From: Eleusine coracana subsp. coracana
Lineage: Eukaryota; Streptophyta; Magnoliopsida; Poales; Poaceae
NCBI GenBank assembly: GCA_032690845.1
Contig: CM064417.1
Coordinates: forward strand, 40,616,432-40,680,431
Reading direction: 5' to 3'
DNA length: 64,000 nt
Below are positions 53,401 through 64,000 of the stretch, piece after piece. The stretch's first letter is position 1. Every line of letters begins with the position of its first letter. The notes beneath the pieces were generated by a model. It worked only from the letters and a program-made list of their open reading frames with translations. It ran no database searches and was not told the DNA's origin. A program made the translations under genes and the position numbers.

Positions 53401-56400
53401 CATGCTGGTTTTTAGCCCTAGAACGAACAAGATATAGGGGTCAATTAATTTTCTAATTGTCAAATTGGTTTCGAATAATCACTATAGAACGAAGGAAGCT
53501 CAGCAAAAAGCGCTGGAGGTGGGGGCCTCGACTTACTGTCGTGCGGCTCCTATTCGTCAACAGAAGGATGATAACACAGCAGGAAAGATAGAAGAACCAA
53601 TGAAAAAAATAACTCCTCATCAGCCTCCTCTCTCCCTAATTTATCTTTTGAGAAAAATCTTACTTCTGTGGGTATATTTTGGGAAATTCTGTTGAGTCAG
53701 TTAATAATTCTATAGGGTTGATTAAGTCTGTTGAACACTTTAGAGCTAAACCTTTACCTTCTAGTGTTAGTGAGTCTGATGTTGATGATATAGAGAATGT
53801 TGAACATGATTTTTTTTTCGCCATTAAACAGAATTTGTGCTGATCTAGTGGATGATATATCAATGAGGGGAGAGGCACTTGGTGTGCCTCTAATTGACGT
53901 ACCCATTATAGTTGTCCATAAGAGGAGTATTTTGCTTAAAAACCTAGGAAATCCTATGTAAAGAAAAAAATAATTTTCCAATAAAAGGGATATTTTGAAA
54001 TAGCCAAGGTTTACGTGATCTTGCCAAGCATAGATTTTTTGCATGGCATTTCCCATGAACATAGACTTGATTTTATCTCAATTTTGGAGCCTGAGTGTCT
54101 TGATGATCTCTATGCGGGCTTGGAATTTTTTTTGGCATTGAACACCACCTAGGGGCTAGTCTCGAGGAATTCTTGGCATCAACTTATTGACCTATGTGGT
54201 TGATAAGATAAAGACTGGAACCTTTTTTTTTATTTCCATCTAATGTTCGAAGTTTATGGTTTAAATGGGCTTTAATGACTGTCCACAAGGCAGTAGCTCA
54301 AGATGAGCTCAAAAATGATTTTTTGTTGGAATTAGTCCATGCATGTAGTGAAGAAGAGTTACCTTTATTAGTTGGAGGCTACTTTAATATCATTAGAAAT
54401 CCATCCAAAAAAATAATGACAGATATCAGAGTCACTGTTTTAATGCAATTATCGAATTGTTAAACTTAAAAGAAATTGAGCTAACAGGAGGACAGTTTAC
54501 TTGGACAAACTACGCTACCATACCAACTTATGAGAACCTGGTCCATATCTTAGTGATTATGGAATAGGAATTGAAATTCCCGCTAGCTACTGTGCAGACT
54601 TTAACTAGGGATATATCGGATCATGCCCCTTTATTGTTGTCTACATGATAACAGAATCATAGGGGTAATGCTCTCACTTTTAAATTTGAGTTAGGCTGGC
54701 TTTTTAGAGAAGGTTTCTATGATTTGGTTGCTTCGATTTGGCAAGGGGACAATAAGGGCTCCACTCCTTCTGCTAAATGGCATAATAAACTTGGGTATTG
54801 CAAGGGAACAAATATACCAAATATTTTCAAATTTTGGCTAAGGGAGATGAAGGAAAACCTAAATCTTACAACTCGAACAATAGGAAGGATTAATGGTAGG
54901 AAATAATAATCTAAAGCATTTTATAACAAATTATTACAAAAATTTGTTTGGTCCTCATGTGGAGAATGACTTCTCTTTACGAAGATCTAAGGGTTGACAT
55001 ACTGCAGGTCACGGTGCAAGAGATTGAATTTCTCATTGCACCTTTCACATTAGAAGAAATTAGAACAACGGTGTTCCAGTTAGAGCATAATAAATCGCAA
55101 GGACCGGATGGTTTCCTGACAGAATTTTATCAATTTTTTTGGGACAATATTAAGCAGGACCTCATTGATATGTTCAATGATTTTCATATGGGTGACCTGC
55201 CCATTCATAGTTTAAATTTCGGGATCATTACACTTCTTCCCAAGAAGCTGGATGCTACGTGCATCCAACAATATATAACGTCCGATTTGCTTATTAAATG
55301 TTAGTTCAAATCATGAGTGTCGTTGATCAATATATCTCCCATCCCAATCATCCTTCCCACCTAGTCAGTTCATTCTTGATGGTGTAGTAATGTTACATGA
55401 AATGTTGCATGAGATTCAAAGGAAATTTTTTAAAGTGGTGGTTTTAAAACTTTATTTTTTAAAAAAGCTTATGACAAAGTCAGATGGCCTTTCCATCAGC
55501 CAACTCTTTGAATCAAAGGTTTCTCACCTATGTGGTGTGATTGGATCCAAAGAATTATGTTGAAAGAAAGTGTGGCAATTAAAGTGAATGATGAGATTGA
55601 CCATTTTTTCCAAACTAAGAAGGTAGTTAGGCAAGGAGACCCACTATCCTCCATTCTTTTTAATCTAGCAGTAGAAATTTTAGTCATGTTCATTTCTCGG
55701 GCAAAGAGGGATGGTCAAATTACCAGTGTGGTTCCACATCTAGAGGAGGATGGTATGTCTATCCCACAGTATGTAGATGACACAATTTTGTTAATGGATC
55801 ATAATCTTGAACAAGCCAAAAATCTAAAATTAATATTATGTGCATTTGAACAACTCTCTGGCCTAAAAATTAACTTTCATAAAAGTGAGATGTTTTGTTA
55901 TGAGGAAGCTAAGGGTTATCTGGCAAAGTATTCACAAATATTTGGATGTGAGCTAGGTGCTTTACCTTCAGATATCTTGGGATACCAATGCACCATAAGC
56001 GGTTGGCTAACATAGACTGGAAACAAGTAGAGGAAAGATTCTAGAAATGCCTTAGTTCTTGGAAAAGTAAAATATTATCTATTGGGGTAGACTTAGTAGT
56101 CTGCATATGTATATGTTCTCTCTTTTTGAAGTGCCAAAAGGAGTGCTAGAGAAATTAGATATTTATAGATCATGATTTCTTTTGGCAAATGAGGGGCATA
56201 AAAAGAAATACCGACACGACATGGAAAATCCTCTATTTGCCAAGGGATCAAGGAGGATTGGGTATCCTCAGATCCAAAATAAATGTTTACTGAGTAAATG
56301 GATCTTTGAGCTTTTTAATTTTGAAGGACAATGACAAACAATTATAAGGAGGAAATACTTAAATAATAAGACTTTATCTCAACTAGGCTGATTCTCATTT

Positions 56401-57490
56401 TTGGAGTAGCTTGCTTAATATCAAGAATGAGTTCTTGCAATTCGAGACCTTTCAAGTAAGTTGTGGATCCCAAATTAGGTTGTGGGAAGATTGTTGGCTT
56501 GAAAGTCAATGTTTTAAGGATCCTTCCCAACACTTTATAATATGGCTAGAAGAAAACATGTTAGAATACAATCTGTTTTAACCTCATCTCCGTTGGATAT
56601 GTTATTTAGAAGAGCACTCATAGGAGACAACCTGGCAAAATGGAGACAACTAATGGCGTTGGTCTCGAACATGCAACTCCTACAACAACAAGATTCATTG
56701 AGATGGGCTATGCACCAAAATGGACCTTTCCCTGTGAAGTCCATGTACAAAGCTTTATTAGTAATACAACATTTGACCATTAAGATGAACATTTGGAAGA
56801 TAAAAGTCCCATTTAAAATCAAGATTTTTATGTGGTATCTTCTCAAAGGCATAACATTAACAAAAGATAATCTTGTTAGACGTAATTGGCATGGTTTGGA
56901 GAAATGTTGTTTTTGTAATCTAGGTGAAAATATTCAACACCTTTTTTCCGAGAGTCATCTAGCATGATTTGTGTGGCGTATTATTTTTGTTTCTTTTGGA
57001 ATTGCCCTGTCTATTAACTTTTAGCATATATGTTCACTGATTGGTTGGGGGCAACTAAGAATCAATTAAAGATCTTAATCTGGAGTGGTGTTTGTGCATT
57101 GTGTTGAACAATATGGTTGTATTGAAATAATATGGTTTTTAACAAATTATCTATGTGATCCTTCTAGCAGGTGATTTTCAAGAGAACTTATTGGACTCGC
57201 ATGTGGTCTCTTTTGCACAAGGAGTCGGACCGTATATTGTTGAAGACGGCTTGTAGACTGATTGAGACTGCAGCCATTTAGGCCTTCGCAAATAATGGAT
57301 GGCGGTTCTCCAATCACATTAGTTATTATTTTTTATCTATGTGTTTTTATCTCATCATGGTGATGGTTCAGACTTTCATATTTGTGATTCCTTGGCCTCT
57401 CTTTAGATAAAGAGTTTGTAATAATGAACAACTTCATGTATCACTCAATATAGCAGCTGGAATTTAATATATTTCAAATTTTTAAAAAAT
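53400..57490 (+). mobile_element. LINE, L1-type, degenerate (LINE-2)
   Basis: An endonuclease remnant lies at about 54240-54650 (LLVGGYFNIIRNP, then GGQFTWTNY and ISDHAPLLLS). Reverse transcriptase is at 54948-56015 (HNKSQGPDGFLTEFYQFFWD, then VVRQGDPLSSILFNLAVE and the catalytic YVDD near 55770). A zf-RVT-like end is at 56542-56967 (KCCFCNLGENIQHLFSESH). There are several stops and frame changes. A T- and A-rich 3' end is near 57450-57490. The reverse transcriptase and C-terminal blocks align closely with LINE-1, so both belong to one family. The 5' boundary is uncertain; 53465-53900 may be the ORF1/ORF2 junction. Confidence 0.85.
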
Positions 57491-57499
57491 AAAGTGTAG

Positions 57500-58455
57500 A
57501 TGTTGAATATTTTTAACGTTATTGTAAAAAGAAAAAAAATAAACATTGTTAACTTGCATGTCTAGTTTCTTTAGACCAGTTTACTTTTCATTGGTCCCAC
57601 GTCGTAAATAGAACATACAAAGTTTTTGAATTTTGAAGGTAATTGTAGCGTCCAAATAATTTTATGAATAAAAGGGATATACTAGTTTTTTATCATATTT
57701 CAATATAGAGTGGACTAAATGAGCCGTTCTTACAAAGATGTCGTCAAGAGAACGAATCACTCCTTTTTTTTTTTGGAGGGGGGGGGGGGGGGGGGGGAGG
57801 GGCCGGACCTAGGATCTTATCTAAGGGTATGCCGCTAACAAAAGTTTTATATGCAACAATTGTAGAAATTTGTTACATAATTTGGTACAAAGGAATACCA
57901 TTAGAGAAGCAAGTAAATCATATTATCGACTTTATGCCTTTGTATTTCAACAAAAGTTCTAACAATATTGTCTAGACCTTTAAAACTATCATCATATCTC
58001 ATGTCTCGTGATACCTAACCTAGTGATCTCATTATTAACAAACAAACCACAAACTTACCCGAAGATTGTCTGAGAGGTTAACTAGCGGATTGAGAAGCAA
58101 GGGTTTAAACCTTGAGTTTCGAGTTTGTGATGGTGACCGTGACGGCGTTCGGGGCGACACCTTGCCGTTGCCGAACTGAAGGTACGGTCTGGTGTCGCGC
58201 TACCTCCCTCTGCTTCATTCATGAGTGAATCACATTTCGGGATCGAGCCGCTGTTGTGTTCTTTGCCTAGCACCTGCCTTCGTGAATCATGCATGCGTGA
58301 GCGTGAGGGAAACAAAAAAAAATGAGCCAGATTATTTTACTGTTTTTAGAGCATTTACTATTTGTTCTGCCTAACATATTGGCTCTGTTTGGCTGGGCTT
58401 AGGGTATGCCATGGCCCATGCGGCATACCTTGTAGGTCCGCCACTGTATGTGAGA
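57500..58455. other. Intergenic DNA with a long poly-G run
   Basis: No gene is recognised. A run of G of about 20 bases occurs at 57777-57797. The segment 58070-58320 is moderately GC-rich, with short frames lacking any family match. Confidence 0.45.
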
Positions 58456-58459
58456 TCAA

Positions 58460-58640
58460 TCTTTTTTAAGAAAAAGAATATATTAATATTTCAGCCTCTA
58501 CAACGACTGGTGCATATAGCAGTTGATTATTACAAACTCATATTTAAATACGCACACTGGGTATACGGAAGGTAATATGCGTTGATAAGCATCTGTGGCA
58601 TGTGGCTTGCATGAGTTGCATCGTCCAATTGCTGTGGTAC
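58460..58640 (-). mobile_element. Possible LINE 3'-end fragment
   Basis: The stretch cttttttaagaaaaagaatatattaatatttcag... matches in layout the 3' end of LINE-1 (T-run, then gaatatatattaatattctagc, then a phrase with gatgcatat-like sequence). It is read as the minus-strand tail of a short LINE copy. There is no coding content. Confidence 0.4.
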
Positions 58641-58873
58641 CAAAAGACATACTAGTAAAGTATGATACGTATGATGTCATGCGTGGATGTATTGCTAACT
58701 CATGTGGATGCAGATGTCAACAACAACAAAAATCTCTTGTAGATGCATCGTACATCTGCAATTTACTCTCTTTATAAAGCCATCATGATGGCACCTTGAT
58801 ATTCTCCAAGATGACCTATGATCTCACAACCTTATTTGTTTTTACATAATACAATATTCATAGCACTCCTGTC

Positions 58874-58973
58874 GTTACCTCCTCACCAATCCAAGGCCGG
58901 ACGAAGCAGCACGGAAGCATCACAAGGCCGGCGGTACCCTTCTCCATAGTCATTACCTCTTCACCAATCCAAG
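58874..58973 (+). promoter_or_regulatory. Duplicated upstream motif of P450-C
   Basis: The phrase ttacctc(c/t)tcaccaatccaag occurs at 58875-58896 and again at 58953-58973. The same phrase (attacctcttaccaatcc) occurs before P450-D at 63445-63462. The second copy is 272 bp from its ATG and the P450-D copy 268 bp from its ATG. It includes an ACCAAT (CCAAT-like) core. Confidence 0.6.
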
Positions 58974-59119
58974 TACAAAATTATTCGTGTCCAAAGGGCC
59001 GGGGTTGCTTCTTCACCAAGTTCCTTACGAGCAAGCTATGATTGACCAGAATTTCTTATTAGTCGCCTTAAACAAATGGGCGCAACATAGTAATCCAACT
59101 GCCAACCAAGATCCAGTTG

Positions 59120-59126
59120 TATTTAA
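59120..59126 (+). promoter_or_regulatory. TATA-like element of P450-C
   Basis: TATTTAA lies 103 bp before the ATG. The identical heptamer lies 111 bp before the P450-D ATG. Confidence 0.55.
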
Positions 59127-59222
59127 ACTGAGACTCCAATGCCGTATCACACTATCACAGTTCACAGCCATCTGAAGAACAGAAGAAGTACACTACCTGC
59201 TTCTCGTCAGACTGTCAGAGCA

Positions 59223-61377
59223 ATGGTTCTTGGAGCCACGTTTGCAGCTGCGGCCTCACTGCCATGGAGCATCCTGCTTGGTGGTATTCTGGGCCTTGTA
59301 CCCATATGGCTGGCCGGGCGGCTATTAAACCAGTTATGGTGGCAGCCTCGGCGGCTCGAGCGTGCGCTGCGTGCGCAGGGCCTCCGCGGAACGTCGTACC
59401 ACTTCCTAACCGGCGACCTCAAGGATTACGGCCGTCTCAGCAGGGAGGCGTGGTCAAAACCTTTGCCGCTGCGGTGCCATGACATCGCACCCCGTGTCAT
59501 GCCATTAGTCCATAAACTCGTCCAGGAGCACGGAAAGGCGTGCATCTCTTGGTTCGGTCCCACCCCCAAGGTGACGCTAATCGACCCTGAACTAATCAGG
59601 GACGTGATGTCCAACAAATTCGGCCATTTCGAGAAGCTCAAGTTCCCGGCGCTGTCCAAGATGCTTGGGGATGGTGTAGCGAGCCACGAGGGCGAAAAAT
59701 GGGTCAGGCATAGGAGGATCCTGAACCCAGCATTCCATCTTGAAAAGCTCAAGGTACGAGAAATTTACTGATAGCGTACGAGGATATGAATTTTTATCAA
59801 GTGTATGCTTTGTTGATTTTCGGGATCCATGACTCTCTGCTATTCACAGCGTATGCTGCCAGTGTTTTCGGCATGCTGCGAAGACATGGTCAGAAGATGG
59901 GTGGCGTCCCTCGGCTCTGACGGTTCGTGCGAGCTGGATGTTTGGCCCGAGCTGCAGACGCTAACGGGAGATGTCATTTCCCGCACTGCATTCAGCAGCA
60001 GCTACCTTGAAGGAAGAAAGATCTTCCAGCTACAAGCCGAGCAAGCTGAGAGCATCATGAGAAATCTTCAGAAGATTATAATTCCCGGTTACCTGTGAGT
60101 TACTACTAGCTAAGTTCGTAAGCATATACTTAAAAGTATCACCCATGTTAACAGTGAACAATCTTAACTGTCTTGTTATAGACCGACCTTGACAACAGCT
60201 AAACATCGAAGTATTTGAATGCGCATAAAACTCTGTTTCTTTTTATAAATGAAATGCCGAAAAACCTTCTGGATCTTTTGAAAAGAAAAAGCATTTGGAC
60301 CTGTTTCCTTGCGAAACAACAACATAAAGTATTTGAACTTGTTAGTTGAGGACGATATCGGTACTCATGACAAATAACTTCCATGTCTGATTCTATATTA
60401 GCTCGTTTGTACTGAAAATATTACGGGGTTTGGGGTTTCCCATTTTCAGGTCCTTGCCTACAAAAAGCAATCGGAAGATGCACCAAGTGAACAAAGAGGT
60501 CGAATCAATTCTACGAGGAATAATTGGGAAAAGAATTGAAGCTATGAAGGAAGGCGAGACCACCAAAGACGACTTATTGGGTCTGTTATTGGAGTCAAAC
60601 ATGAGACACACTGATGCCAACGGCCAATCCAGCATGGGAATGACAATTGAAGATGTTATCGAGGAGTGCAAAGTATTCTACTTTGCAGGAATGGAGACCA
60701 CATCTGTACTGCTCACGTGGACAATGGTAGTACTAAGTATGCACCCAGAGTGGCAGGACCGAGCAAGACAGGAGGTGTTAAATTTGTTTGGCAAAAACAG
60801 GCCCGAGTTCGATGGCTTAAGCCGCCTCAAAATCGTGAGTTTCTTAAAAATTCTTTTTTGGAAGGAAGTTTCTTAAAAATTCTTGAATTTGTTCCCAGAA
60901 TGTCCATTCAAAATAAGTAAAAATATGTCACTGATGTATGGTATGGTGCAGGTGACCATGATTCTTAATGAGGTTCTACGATTGTACCCGCCGGGCATTG
61001 CTTTTGTACGAAAAACGTACAAAGAAATGAAGATTGGAGGTATCACGTATCCTGCTGGTGTTATCATTGAGCTGCCCGTGTTGTTCATCCACCATGACCC
61101 AGATATTTGGGGAAGCGACGTGCATGAGTTCAGACCTGATAGGTTTGCAGAGGGGGTCTCCAAGGCGTCCAAGGATCCCGGCGCCTTCCTTCCATTTGGT
61201 TGGGGACCTCGGATTTGCATCGGCCAGAACTTCGCATTACTAGAGGCTAAGATGGCAATGTGCATGATTCTTCAAACATTTGAGTTCGAGCTTGCACCAT
61301 CGTATACTCATGCACCGCATACTGTTGTAACGCTGCATCCTATGCATGGTGCGCAGGTTAAGATTAAGGGAATCTGA
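59223..61377 (+). CDS. Cytochrome P450, CYP72A-like (P450-C), complete, 4 exons
   Basis: Exons are 59223-59753, 59850-60094, 60450-60834 and 60952-61377. All introns are GT-AG and the protein is 528 aa. Each exon has the same length as in P450-A, so the two are close paralogues. The membrane anchor is at about residues 11-33. AGMETT is at 338-343 and EVLR at 394-397. The PERF motif reads PDRF (Glu to Asp, conservative). The haem loop FGWGPRICIG has Cys 476. The ATG at 59223 is preferred over an in-frame ATG at 59139, because it opens the anchor and aligns with P450-A and P450-D; the extra 28 residues are polar. Its second intron (355 bp) is longer than that of P450-A (228 bp). It is predicted to be an ER monooxygenase with unknown substrate. 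Confidence 0.95.
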
Positions 61378-61379
61378 TC

Positions 61380-63440
61380 TACATATATTCGAGATTTATT
61401 TTAGATGTCATGTTCCCAGTGGATGTAACTTGTTCAAAATAATTCAATAACTTTCTTGCATGTATGCTTGAAGTGAATGTGCAAGTACTGTGAGTCCTAC
61501 ATCTATTATTATATATATATTTAGCAAGAAAATAGGCCACCACATTGACTGTCATTGCAAGTTCTTAAAATTACCACGTCAAAAGAAAAAGAAGAAGAAA
61601 GATTACCCACCACTAGCAATTATAAAAAAATTAGACCAAATACCCTTGTAATATATTTTAAAAATTGCACACCATTTCCATTGCTCCCTCCATACCCACA
61701 ACGATCAACGCCTACAGAAAAAACAAAAATCTTATGTTGATAGAGCATGTCTCTTCATTGTGGTGCGCTAGGTCTCTCCAGTTTAATTACTCTGTTCTCT
61801 TCCCATACATCAATACATTGATGGATTGTGCGACTTGCAGTCTATAGTTGGGTAAAACGAGAGGCCACACCAACTACATGGATTATGGCGGGATTTGAGT
61901 TCTCCTTGGTCTATGTATCCACTGCTAATGCATGAATCATTATGGGATGGGAGGAGAGATTAAATTTATGAGACATGTAAGATAATATAATATTAGTTAT
62001 AGTTTTATTAATGATATTAGTAAGATACTTGTATGGACCAATAATAGTCAATTTTATAAGAATAGATGTAAATAAGGAAACTATGATTTTTCTCACAAAC
62101 ATTTGTTTCATGGATTGAGTTAATATCTAAAGTGATCATATAAACATGCCGGTAAGTTGACTAGTTAATTTAGATTTAGTAATAACTGTTAAACTATCTT
62201 TTGTGTAAATGATTCTATTCATGTTGATCACACACTAGCATCTGTATATATATGTTGTAATAAGAAAGATTAGTGACATGAAATGGTTTCTTCCTAGTCA
62301 AGTACATATAATATGCCATTGTTTCATTCATACTATATCTCCACTCAATCATTCATTCTCAATAAGATCACAATGGAAATGCATTTTTATGAACAAATAG
62401 GGAAGAAACAATTGCATTTCAACCACAAATTTGGAGTTTGATTGTGATCTAGATCCTGAATTTCAATTTTTTTGTTTTTAGTACAACTTTTCCCCAAATA
62501 TATGATAACCAAAATTTCTCATTGGTTTTTACCACTACGTTTCCTCAAATCTGTGGTCAAAACGTAAAAATTGAAAATCAGGGTCTAGATCACAAATGGA
62601 CTCAAACTATGGTGAAAACACTATCACACCAATAGGGAAGGTAAAGAGGCATAGTTGTTGGTAGGGTGGCCAACAAGCAAGTTTGGCTCATTAGGCTCAG
62701 TAGGATAATGGTTCAGATTGATTTGGCTTGTTAAGATCAACGAGCTAATTTAAAAAGATTCTTTGGCTAGGTTTGTTTGAAAAGCTCTAAGCTGACTCGT
62801 TAGACTCAAGATCCGAGCATAATTCAACTTTGATGATAAAAATATTTATTAATTTAGACATTATGATAGTATTTAAACATGACAACAATATGAAAAAATA
62901 TATGGCAGATAACACTATGAAAACTATCAACATGAGTCGATTGAGAATGACTTGCCTCATTAAGAACAATGAGCTAATTAGAAAAGGTTGTTTGACTAGG
63001 ATTATTTGGAAAGCTCGAGCTGGCTCGTTAGGATCAGGAGGTGGCCCGGACCTCGAGTGAGGGGAGGTGGAAGGTGTCGTTGGGCAGCACGGTCCTTCTT
63101 TCTCCTTCTCTTTTATGAAAATTTTCATCAATTACGTCCAATTGGGAGTTCCCGTTGAGCCGGGCTGCGGTACTTTCCCCTTAAGGTCCACCCAAAGGTA
63201 TGACGGTTTTTGGGAGTTCTTGTAGCCCATAACGGTTCCAGTACAGACATCATGCATTTAATTGGTAAACATTCAATTTGTTCTTTTATAAAGAATCTGC
63301 GGTAAGAAGGTGCCTTCGTATCGAGGTTACCTTGGAATTCATAATAGCACACACTCCTATTGGTTGCATAGAGTATTCTGGCCAATCTGAGCTCACAGCA
63401 AGGGAAATAAAGAAAGGAGAGAGCAAGGGCCTGTCACGAG
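61380..63440. other. Intergenic DNA between P450-C and P450-D
   Basis: This is AT-rich, with no gene. It contains the dispersed repeat near 61603-61680 (see 3140-3320) and the fold-back element at 62430-62608. Confidence 0.5.
62430..62608. mobile_element. Fold-back MITE-like element
   Basis: An imperfect inverted repeat of about 45 bp occurs. The left arm (62433-62470) contains gagtttgattgtgatctaga and tcctgaatttcaattttt. The right arm (62565-62608), read in reverse complement, contains gtttgagtccatttgtgatc and tagaccctgattttcaattt. The middle is AT-rich. A target duplication was not resolved. Confidence 0.65.
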
Positions 63441-63443
63441 CAT

Positions 63444-63462
63444 CATTACCTCTTACCAATCC
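63444..63462 (+). promoter_or_regulatory. Upstream motif of P450-D shared with P450-C
   Basis: cattacctcttaccaatcc lies 268 bp before the P450-D ATG. It matches the copy at 58951-58970 except for a 2-bp deletion. Confidence 0.6.
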
Positions 63463-63600
63463 TGTATCCAATGACTGATCGGGTATCCTCTCCCACCCCA
63501 GCACCAAATGTGGCCCACTGTATGGCTGATAGTGTCCATTAGTCTTCCCACTCACCACTAAATGTGCGCAAGAGACTAATTCTCAACCAAGTGGCTGCTC

Positions 63601-63607
63601 TATTTAA
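63601..63607 (+). promoter_or_regulatory. TATA-like element of P450-D
   Basis: TATTTAA lies 111 bp before the ATG at 63712, as in P450-C. Confidence 0.5.
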
Positions 63608-63711
63608 CCTGATCCCAAATAGAGTAACACACTCCCATCTCGAGTCAAAAGTACAGTTGCATCACACCTTTACTAACTCTTTCTCCTCTGGTTTCCTCAA
63701 TCGTGAGAGCA

Positions 63712-64000
63712 ATGGTTCTTGGAAACTTATTGTTTCCAGCTGTGGCTTCCGCCCTATGGAGCCTCCTTCTCGGCAGCCTCCTAGGTCTTTTCCTCCTGTG
63801 GATGATCGGCCGTCTGCTAGACTTCCTATGGTGGACGCCTCGACGGCTCGAGAGCACTCTGCGTGCGCAGGGTGTACGCGGCACCTCATACCGTTTTCTT
63901 ATTGGCGACCTTAAGGACTACAGCCGGCTGATTAAGGAGGCGTGGCCTACGCCCTTGCCGTTGCGGTGTCATGACATCAGACCCCGCGCCGCGCCGTTCA
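63712..64000 (+). CDS. Cytochrome P450, CYP72A-like (P450-D), 5' part only
   Basis: The window ends in exon 1. The visible 96 codons start MVLGNLLFPAVASALWSLLL (membrane anchor), continue through WWTPRRLESTLRAQGVRGTS and FLIGDLKDYSRL, and reach RCHDIRPRA. No stop or frame change is visible. The start, its AGAGCAATGG context and the promoter elements match P450-C, indicating a tandem duplicate. Whether the remaining gene is intact cannot be seen. Confidence 0.9.
   Translation, partial: MVLGNLLFPAVASALWSLLLGSLLGLFLLWMIGRLLDFLWWTPRRLESTLRAQGVRGTSYRFLIGDLKDYSRLIKEAWPTPLPLRCHDIRPRAAPF

Noticed and set aside
58070..58320. tRNA or small RNA gene near the gggtttaaacc phrase
   Set aside because: I could not pair acceptor ends or form a proper T-arm.
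59139..59222. Earlier in-frame start for P450-C
   Set aside because: It would place 28 polar residues before the membrane anchor, and the paralogues start at the position of 59223.

Overview
The window looks like a repeat-rich stretch of a grass (Poaceae) nuclear genome, probably panicoid. Its genes have introns with canonical plant splice sites, the low-copy genes are CYP72A-type cytochromes P450, and most of the remaining DNA is made of transposon families typical of grasses. I found no bacterial or viral genome architecture. I cannot name the species from sequence alone.

Low-copy genes: there are four CYP72A paralogues. P450-A (189-2516, minus), P450-B (10475-12696, plus) and P450-C (59223-61377, plus) are complete, with every splice junction keeping the frame and all P450 motifs present. 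P450-D (from 63712, plus) runs off the right edge. A and C share the same four-exon structure and the same exon lengths (531, 245, 385 and 426 bp). B has a fifth exon because an extra intron splits exon 1, and one of its introns starts with GC. C and D share promoter elements at matching distances, so they look like a recent tandem pair.

Repeats: two related LINEs in opposite orientation (6790-9330 minus; 53400-57490 plus) lie between the P450s. From about 14365 to 50301 there is one very large CACTA-type DNA transposon region. It holds a degenerate TNP2 transposase, an antisense GRF-zinc-finger gene, and a TNPA-type/Ulp1-protease gene. Inside it I can resolve nested insertions with target-site duplications: a Cassandra-type TRIM carrying 5S rRNA-derived LTRs (15709-16475), a probable solo gypsy LTR (25949-30900) itself holding a 1-kb mini-CACTA (27205-28245), and an Athila-like gypsy element (31584-48318). 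The gypsy element contains a SIRE/Maximus-type copia element (about 34946-44591) with an intact pol ORF and an extra 3' ORF. A single deletion appears to have removed the copia 3' LTR together with the 3' part of the gypsy pol. A second mini-CACTA (51253-52428) and a Helitron 3' end (about 50390-50417) lie to the right.

The least explained signal is that three LTR-retroelement sequences each carry arrays of their own near-perfect GC-rich palindrome. In the two best cases the palindrome centres are 18-21 bp apart. The arrays lie in LTRs, in coding sequence, and just upstream of the copia element's accessory ORF. I found no convincing new host-gene system; the P450 cluster and the nested element architecture are the main content.
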